This document shows positions 63,101 through 64,000 of a stretch of DNA of 64,000 bases, piece by piece. The stretch is from the NCBI RefSeq assembly GCF_964355755.1, contig NC_092671.1, forward strand, positions 19,494,001-19,558,000, in the 5' to 3' direction. Within the stretch, counting starts at the first letter, position 1, and each line of letters starts with the position of its first letter. A model generated the notes under the pieces. It was not told the origin of the DNA. It saw nothing but the letters and a program-made list of their open reading frames with translations, and made no database searches. A program made the position numbers and the translations under genes. This stretch comes from Antedon mediterranea. Its lineage: Eukaryota; Echinodermata; Crinoidea; Comatulida; Antedonidae.

Positions 63101-63593
63101 TAAAAGAAATAGTAGATATAAAAACATCTTATCTAATATCAGCATTAAAAATCAAGAGTTACTTAAGATACTAAATGAATAAAAATAAAATTATTTATAG
63201 CTACTACCGATTTATTTAGATTTGTAACTAAAAGTTTCTTATTCAGAAAAACAAAAATAATCCTGAATGAACTAAATAATTAATACAAACACACTTTCGC
63301 AATGCTAACTAAACTACAAGCCTATTATAATATACACGTTACTCACGACAACATCACTATACAAATCACAAATAAATTAAAACAAAACAGATAAATCCAT
63401 ATAACACAAACAAGAGAATTAATGTTCCAATGAAGATAATAGTAAACAAAATATAATAATGTTCAACAGACTCCTCAAAACAATGAATAGTAAGGAATAA
63501 ACAAAAACAGGTAATACTTGGCAACATGCCAACCGGTCTTACATGTATCTGCAATGTCACTCGATTCTTGGACCCCAGAGGTACTGACTGTTG
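36082..63593 (-). CDS. NEO1: Neogenin/DCC-like netrin/RGM receptor, 5' part outside window
   Basis: Twenty-one exons on the - strand: 63543-63593, 62499-62741, 59610-59748, 58253-58398, 54797-54904, 54044-54235, 53453-53533, 52865-53132, 51064-51161, 50036-50074, 48939-49037, 47391-47465, 44684-44737, 43993-44154, 41861-42316, 40317-40982, 39933-40067, 39434-39607, 37381-37536, 36448-36587 and 36082-36195. Every junction is in phase. About 1198 residues: linker, thyroglobulin type-1 domain, two FN3 domains matching FN3-5 and FN3-6 of neogenin, stalk, membrane helix, cysteine-rich juxtamembrane segment, a tail of about 830 residues (vertebrate tails are about 330), and a conserved C-terminal P3 motif. 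DCC, neogenin, Frazzled and UNC-40 are guidance receptors for netrin and RGM. The four Ig and first four FN3 domains should lie to the right of the window. Confidence 0.9.
36448..36587 (-). CDS. Neogenin-like exon: proline segment before P3
   Basis: A 140-nt exon, phase 1 in and phase 0 out. It reads SYSLLKRQQPAVNRNRSHPL and PVVTPRAPDV. The PVV-P-AP-(D/E)V pattern matches the segment that precedes P3 in vertebrate neogenin. Confidence 0.9.
37381..37536 (-). CDS. Neogenin-like exon: P2-like proline-rich segment
   Basis: A 156-nt exon, phase 1 to phase 1. It contains THPLSSFSVPGPPPHYGTLP and SPPAQPR, which line up with the HPL-SFAVP-PPPGPP segment of neogenin. Proline-rich and likely to bind SH3 or related adaptors. 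Confidence 0.9.
38850..39045 (+). mobile_element. Possible non-LTR retrotransposon 3' fragment
   Basis: Short frames read RMPRHRLPYQDYKQDF and, in a neighbouring frame, RWKDQIPKDTSL. This resembles the conserved tail after the reverse transcriptase of many LINE elements (RM..RLP...GRP..RWKD.I). Frameshifted and short, so tentative. Confidence 0.4.
39072..39425. repeat. Degenerate ~39-bp tandem repeat built on ATGCAAGAGC
   Basis: Eight or so diverged units of about 36-42 bases, each starting with a version of ATGCAAGAGCTTTTCC and followed by a TCA-rich end. A single unit also occurs at about 38758. The array ends just before the exon at 39434. Confidence 0.75.
39434..39607 (-). CDS. Neogenin-like tail exon (basic/aromatic)
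   Basis: A 174-nt exon, phase 1 to phase 1, acceptor TTCTTAG and donor AATAG|GTACAT. It includes EIVPRKRTLSNSHRWKKDWR and ends FFIEHEYNEI. It has a basic RKRTLS phosphorylation-like site and a YNEI motif. No equivalent in vertebrate neogenin that I can name. Confidence 0.85.
39921..40239. promoter_or_regulatory. Cluster of six ATGCAAAT octamers
   Basis: Perfect POU/Oct octamers ATGCAAAT at 39921, 40103, 40122, 40165, 40199 and 40232. Five are in the 249-bp intron between tail exons 40317-40982 and 39933-40067; one lies a few bases beyond the left edge of the latter. It could be an intronic enhancer or a worn tandem repeat. Confidence 0.5.
39933..40067 (-). CDS. Neogenin-like tail exon
   Basis: A 135-nt exon, phase 1 to phase 1, donor CCAG|GTAAAT. 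It reads SHSGDHFMSSYRRSESNEPT and ends LLDEPVDLP. Polar and probably disordered. Confidence 0.85.
40317..40982 (-). CDS. Neogenin-like large tail exon
   Basis: A 666-nt exon, phase 1 to phase 1, acceptor GATTACAG and donor CAAA|GTATGT. It encodes 222 polar, Ser/Pro-rich residues with several basic-Ser sites (GRSMGDLSMKSHG; KARSFAHIAG). Low-complexity disordered tail; no domain recognised. Confidence 0.88.
41861..42316 (-). CDS. Neogenin-like tail exon, Ser/Thr-rich
   Basis: A 456-nt exon, phase 1 to phase 1. Serine/threonine-rich (TSSHISNGSAKTEFVPLQAL at the start, GLATPQLALPG at the end). No recognised domain. Confidence 0.88.
43993..44154 (-). CDS. Neogenin-like tail exon, Tyr/Pro-rich
   Basis: A 162-nt exon, phase 1 to phase 1. 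It contains PSFPSPYPVCYPPSSGYGSL, several tyrosines next to prolines, suited to SH2, SH3 or WW binding. Acceptor CTTTAG, donor ACAG|GTACAC. Confidence 0.85.
44684..44737 (-). CDS. Neogenin-like 54-nt micro-exon
   Basis: Phase 1 to phase 1, acceptor ATTTTAG and donor CATG|GTAAAT. It encodes DGHMRGGAGHTGTWSSSH. Support is the perfect phase and both splice sites. Confidence 0.75.
45530..45775. repeat. Degenerate tandem repeat with GGTCCCTGGGAAAGTA words
   Basis: Diverged units of about 26 bases (GGTCCCTGGGAAAGTA, GGTCTCTGGAAAATTT and similar) organised in a larger period of roughly 115-125 bases. Intronic. Confidence 0.75.
47391..47465 (-). CDS. Neogenin-like tail exon, Ser/Tyr-rich
   Basis: A 75-nt exon, phase 1 to phase 1. 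It reads EKGNKYAGSTSSYVSSSYYS and ends SSMES. Acceptor TTGATAG, donor TCAG|GTATTC. Confidence 0.78.
47690..48780. repeat. ~38-bp minisatellite, about 28 degenerate copies
   Basis: Units like AAAGATGTTGATGAGCTTAG followed by GAATCAAAGACCAACAT, with many indels and substitutions. It fills most of the intron between the exons at 48939 and 47391. Degeneracy shows it is older than the 45-bp array at 51.5 kb. Confidence 0.92.
48939..49037 (-). CDS. Neogenin-like tail exon
   Basis: A 99-nt exon, phase 1 to phase 1, acceptor AACCAG and donor TCAG|GTAGGA. It reads GALESAYSGMLLNGGIKCSK and ends SDQATLSS. Confidence 0.82.
49463..49486. repeat. Perfect 24-bp palindrome
   Basis: TTTAATAGGAAA followed directly by its reverse complement, in an intron of the neogenin-like gene. 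Confidence 0.85.
50036..50074 (-). CDS. Neogenin-like 39-nt micro-exon
   Basis: Phase 1 to phase 1, encoding EIDESAFIASETK between acceptor TATCAG and donor AAAG|GTAAGT. It is short, but both splice sites are good and the phase fits its neighbours. Confidence 0.72.
50461..50640. mobile_element. TIR element of the TAGAACCCCT family, copy 1
   Basis: Left end ACTAGAACCCCTCCTTTGGG, right end TAATAGGGGTTATACTGTAC; the ends are near inverted repeats. The interior contains GGGACAC and GTGTCC words. Related copies are at 62110-62262 and around the minisatellite at 51449-52549. Confidence 0.65.
51064..51161 (-). CDS. Neogenin-like exon: possible diverged P1 segment
   Basis: A 98-nt exon, phase 2 in and phase 1 out. 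It reads MYNKPPNGGDGPDVVFNIRN and then KPLGEMLPLRGDT. By position it is where neogenin has its P1 motif (PPDLWIHHERLELK); the shared spacing of PD-hydrophobic-I is suggestive but weak. P1 is the netrin-signalling contact in DCC. Confidence 0.85.
51449..52549. repeat. 45-bp minisatellite (about 23 copies) nested in a TIR element
   Basis: From 51464 to 52495, units of 44-45 bp with TTTGGATACCACTCATTATG followed by GGGATATGTTATGAGTA, almost identical, with short variants (GGTGGTGTTT or GGTAGTGTTT at the junction). Flanks are ACAGTAAAACCCCT on the left and GGGCTCTACTGT on the right, ends typical of the nearby TIR family. In the intron between the membrane exon and the exon at 51064. Confidence 0.95.
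52591..52772. mobile_element. Short TIR element (MITE), copy B
   Basis: Inverted ends AGCTCTGTCTACGCTATCAA (left) and a mirror with GTGTAGACAGAGCT (right). The interior has three ACCATATTTGGGCATAT-like repeats. Same family as 15437-15597. Confidence 0.78.
52865..53132 (-). CDS. Neogenin-like exon: membrane helix and cysteine-rich juxtamembrane segment
   Basis: A 268-nt exon, phase 1 in and phase 2 out, acceptor TTTTAG and donor TTAT|GTAAGT. IPRWLWFLIIGIAFLILLLA and on to ILLIL is a clear membrane helix. It is followed at once by a stretch of about 40 residues with some 17 cysteines (CIACGCCVCCADLCPCFAAC onward to CCPCCCF) and then VEDKGMTKV. Vertebrate DCC and neogenin have a basic segment here. 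Clustered juxtamembrane cysteines are usually palmitoylated, as in angulin/LSR tight-junction proteins. Confidence 0.93.
53453..53533 (-). CDS. Neogenin-like exon: extracellular stalk
   Basis: An 81-nt exon, phase 1 to phase 1, between FN3-6 and the membrane. It reads ACYVPSKTDVIFVSTNKQTT and ends IPSTGTG. Thr/Ser-rich linker with one cysteine. Confidence 0.85.
54044..54235 (-). CDS. Neogenin-like exon: second half of FN3-6
   Basis: A 192-nt exon, phase 1 to phase 1. GYKVYYSTNNE, then LDCNTQYYFMILAENRKGDGP, lines up with GYIIYYSTD and the YYFKIQARNSKGMGP segment of neogenin FN3-6. Together with 54797-54904 it makes a complete FN3 fold. Confidence 0.93.
54332..54373. repeat. Perfect 20-bp inverted repeat
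   Basis: Arms ATAGTCAAAGACGCTAGTTA and its exact reverse complement, separated by two bases (CA), in the intron splitting FN3-6. Confidence 0.93.
54797..54904 (-). CDS. Neogenin-like exon: first half of FN3-6
   Basis: A 108-nt exon, phase 1 to phase 1. It reads PTSPPTDIKVV, then IVYLNWMPPTEPNGYIT, matching PTSPPKDVTVV and VNWQPPSEANGKIT of neogenin FN3-6, with the core strand-B tryptophan. Confidence 0.93.
55785..56985. mobile_element. Non-autonomous hAT-type element with 8-bp target duplication
   Basis: A 1201-bp element with ends CAGGGGTGGCGCCAG and CTGGCGCCACCACTG, flanked on each side by the identical octamer TTCGTCAG (55777-55784 and 56986-56993). An 8-bp duplication and CAGGGG-type ends are the hAT signature. 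The interior holds two direct copies of about 320 bp starting ACCGTCGGTAAACTTCGCCT at about 56278 and 56600. Ends are GC-rich. No transposase frame. Confidence 0.9.
57712..57915. repeat. ~15-bp tandem repeat GGGTAGTTGTCCTAG
   Basis: About twelve imperfect copies of a 14-16 base unit. To its right, at about 57945-58010, a stretch containing AGGACTGGCTAACCTCAG repeats one at 55690-55755. Confidence 0.85.
58253..58398 (-). CDS. Neogenin-like exon: second half of FN3-5
   Basis: A 146-nt exon, phase 2 in and phase 1 out. VVNLKPFTTYIFDVKASDGR matches the tyrosine-corner segment (LVTGLKPNTLYEFSV) of neogenin FN3-5. With 59610-59748 it completes the domain. Confidence 0.92.
58470..59435. repeat. ~26-bp minisatellite GATGAAGGTGATGACAATGATGATAC
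   Basis: More than thirty degenerate copies of a 20-29 base unit (GATGAAGGTGATGACAATGA and similar), almost lacking cytosine outside the fixed ATGACAATG. The complementary strand gives long His/Ser/Ile frames that are artefacts. It lies in the intron splitting FN3-5. Confidence 0.93.
59610..59748 (-). CDS. Neogenin-like exon: first half of FN3-5
   Basis: A 139-nt exon, phase 1 in and phase 2 out, donor CACG|GTAAGT. TPPLKVEAQAISDSIIMVKW, then YKYTLRYKANFSSS, matches the start of neogenin FN3-5 (core Trp, then YTVRWKTN). Confidence 0.92.
60940..61260. repeat. Imperfect direct repeat around CAACCATGGTT
   Basis: Two related segments, roughly 60940-61060 and 61130-61260, share GGACATGTAAATG, TTTTTGGGAGTGT and the CAACCATGGTT palindrome. 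Probably a decayed dispersed repeat in the intron between the thyroglobulin and FN3-5 exons. Confidence 0.55.
62110..62262. mobile_element. TIR element of the TAGAACCCCT family, copy 2, with internal duplication
   Basis: Ends ACAGTAGAACACTTCC and GGGTTCTACTGTAG. Inside, a unit of about 57 bases (GTGAGACATTTATATCTAGG and following, to GGACGTGTC) is present twice in tandem, almost identical. Confidence 0.75.
62499..62741 (-). CDS. Neogenin-like exon: thyroglobulin type-1 domain
   Basis: A 243-nt exon (81 codons), phase 1 to phase 1, acceptor CATCAG and donor AAAC|GTGAGT. It has the thyroglobulin type-1 pattern: CYNWLQSLPKNATFFPRC, then GDFKALQCYDQNDCWCFDAK and GS-WTKTEEDC. The hallmark QC and CWC boxes are present. 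It then has EACLVSRTVDCGVPNK before FN3-5. In DCC/neogenin this place is the FN3-4/FN3-5 linker, which is alternatively spliced in vertebrates and changes netrin binding. Thyroglobulin type-1 domains often bind or inhibit cysteine proteases. Confidence 0.92.
62745..62945 (+). pseudogene. Coding-like remnant, unidentified
   Basis: On the + strand, a basic frame reads KTTIDYEKHVNAANLRAKRY and then DKQVRKSKRDRA, followed after stops by MDEAKLWKRVMG. Composition differs from the surrounding AT-rich intron. Probably a fragment of a mobile or processed sequence; I do not recognise it. Confidence 0.3.
63543..63593 (-). CDS. Neogenin-like 51-nt linker exon
   Basis: Phase 1 to phase 1, between acceptor TTGCTTAG and donor ACAT|GTAAGA. 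It reads TVSTSGVQESSDIADT and joins the thyroglobulin exon through a serine codon. It is probably part of the linker following FN3-4. First exon of the gene visible in the window. Confidence 0.72.
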
Positions 63594-64000
63594 CTAAGCA
63601 ACAAGAAAGAAGACAATATTACTGTAAGCTGTTTAGCTTCCAAAGAAACACAAATGAATAAAAAATAATTTCTTCACCAAATAGTTAATTTCCATTCATA
63701 TATGTGATTAAAACCACAAGGATAGGAAGCATCTCATTGGCAGGATTTCAATCCATTTTGTTGATCTCAGCAAAAAGATTAGGATCTTAAAGTGCTTTGT
63801 TAAAATAATACAGGATTGAAAAATTAAATAGGTTTATGTCATCAAATGCACTGCTCTTTTTTTTAGACACATTCCAAAATTTAGACAATTAAAAACATTA
63901 AACAAATTGTCACAGAAACACTACTAACACATTGAAAAATATCATTCAAAAAACATTCAAAATAAATAATAAATACTCATAAACAAATATATAGAACATC
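63594..64000. other. Intron at window edge, nothing recognised
   Basis: AT-rich DNA upstream (on the - strand) of the first visible neogenin-like exon. No exon or repeat seen. Confidence 0.5.

Noticed and set aside
1-64000. tRNA or other structured RNA genes
   Set aside because: I looked for A/B-box patterns and typical snRNA or rRNA segments and saw none I could support by eye.

Overview
The window is eukaryotic genomic DNA: AT-rich, with long introns, GT..AG splice junctions, minisatellites and short DNA transposons. It suggests a marine deuterostome invertebrate such as an echinoderm or hemichordate. The palindrome TAGGCCTA is scattered through introns and intergenic DNA, and the three genes are animal receptor or kinase types. 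The taxon is inference only.

Three multi-exon genes can be read, and codon phase agrees at nearly every proposed junction. (1) 6775-19979, + strand: the 3' part of an EMI/laminin-EGF scavenger receptor of the MEGF10/MEGF11/PEAR1/Draper/CED-1 family. It has about 28 EGF-like repeats, 24 of them complete in one 3.2-kb exon, then one membrane helix and a short tail with a YNEM motif and a PPPVPPRR end. (2) 26268-32715, + strand: a complete-looking gene behind a CRE/TATA promoter. It encodes about 852 residues: a unique N-terminus, a coiled coil made from eleven tandemly duplicated 96-nt (one 93-nt) exons, and a compact kinase-like domain with HND and DMG motifs. (3) 36082-63593, - strand: the 3' part of a DCC/neogenin (Frazzled/UNC-40) netrin/RGM receptor, tail-to-tail with gene 2. 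It has FN3-5, FN3-6, a membrane helix, a very long cytoplasmic tail and a C-terminal P3 motif (LEGLMKDLNAIT). It carries two features I do not know from this family: a thyroglobulin type-1 domain just before FN3-5, and a cysteine-packed juxtamembrane segment. Ten consecutive tail exons are all phase 1-1 and divisible by three.

Layout: 1-6.7 kb has no recognisable coding exon, with a 58-bp minisatellite at 5.4-6.1 kb. 6.8-20 kb is the MEGF-like gene. 20-24.4 kb is empty. 24.4-25.9 kb is a decayed LINE reverse transcriptase on the - strand. 26-32.9 kb is the coiled-coil kinase. 32.9-36 kb is empty. 36-64 kb is the neogenin-like gene, whose introns hold large minisatellites, an hAT element with a perfect 8-bp target duplication and several TIR elements. 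Genes 1 and 3 are both cell-surface receptors, but nothing shows that the three genes act together. The 5' ends of genes 1 and 3 (signal peptide, and most of the ectodomain of gene 3) were not found or lie outside the window.
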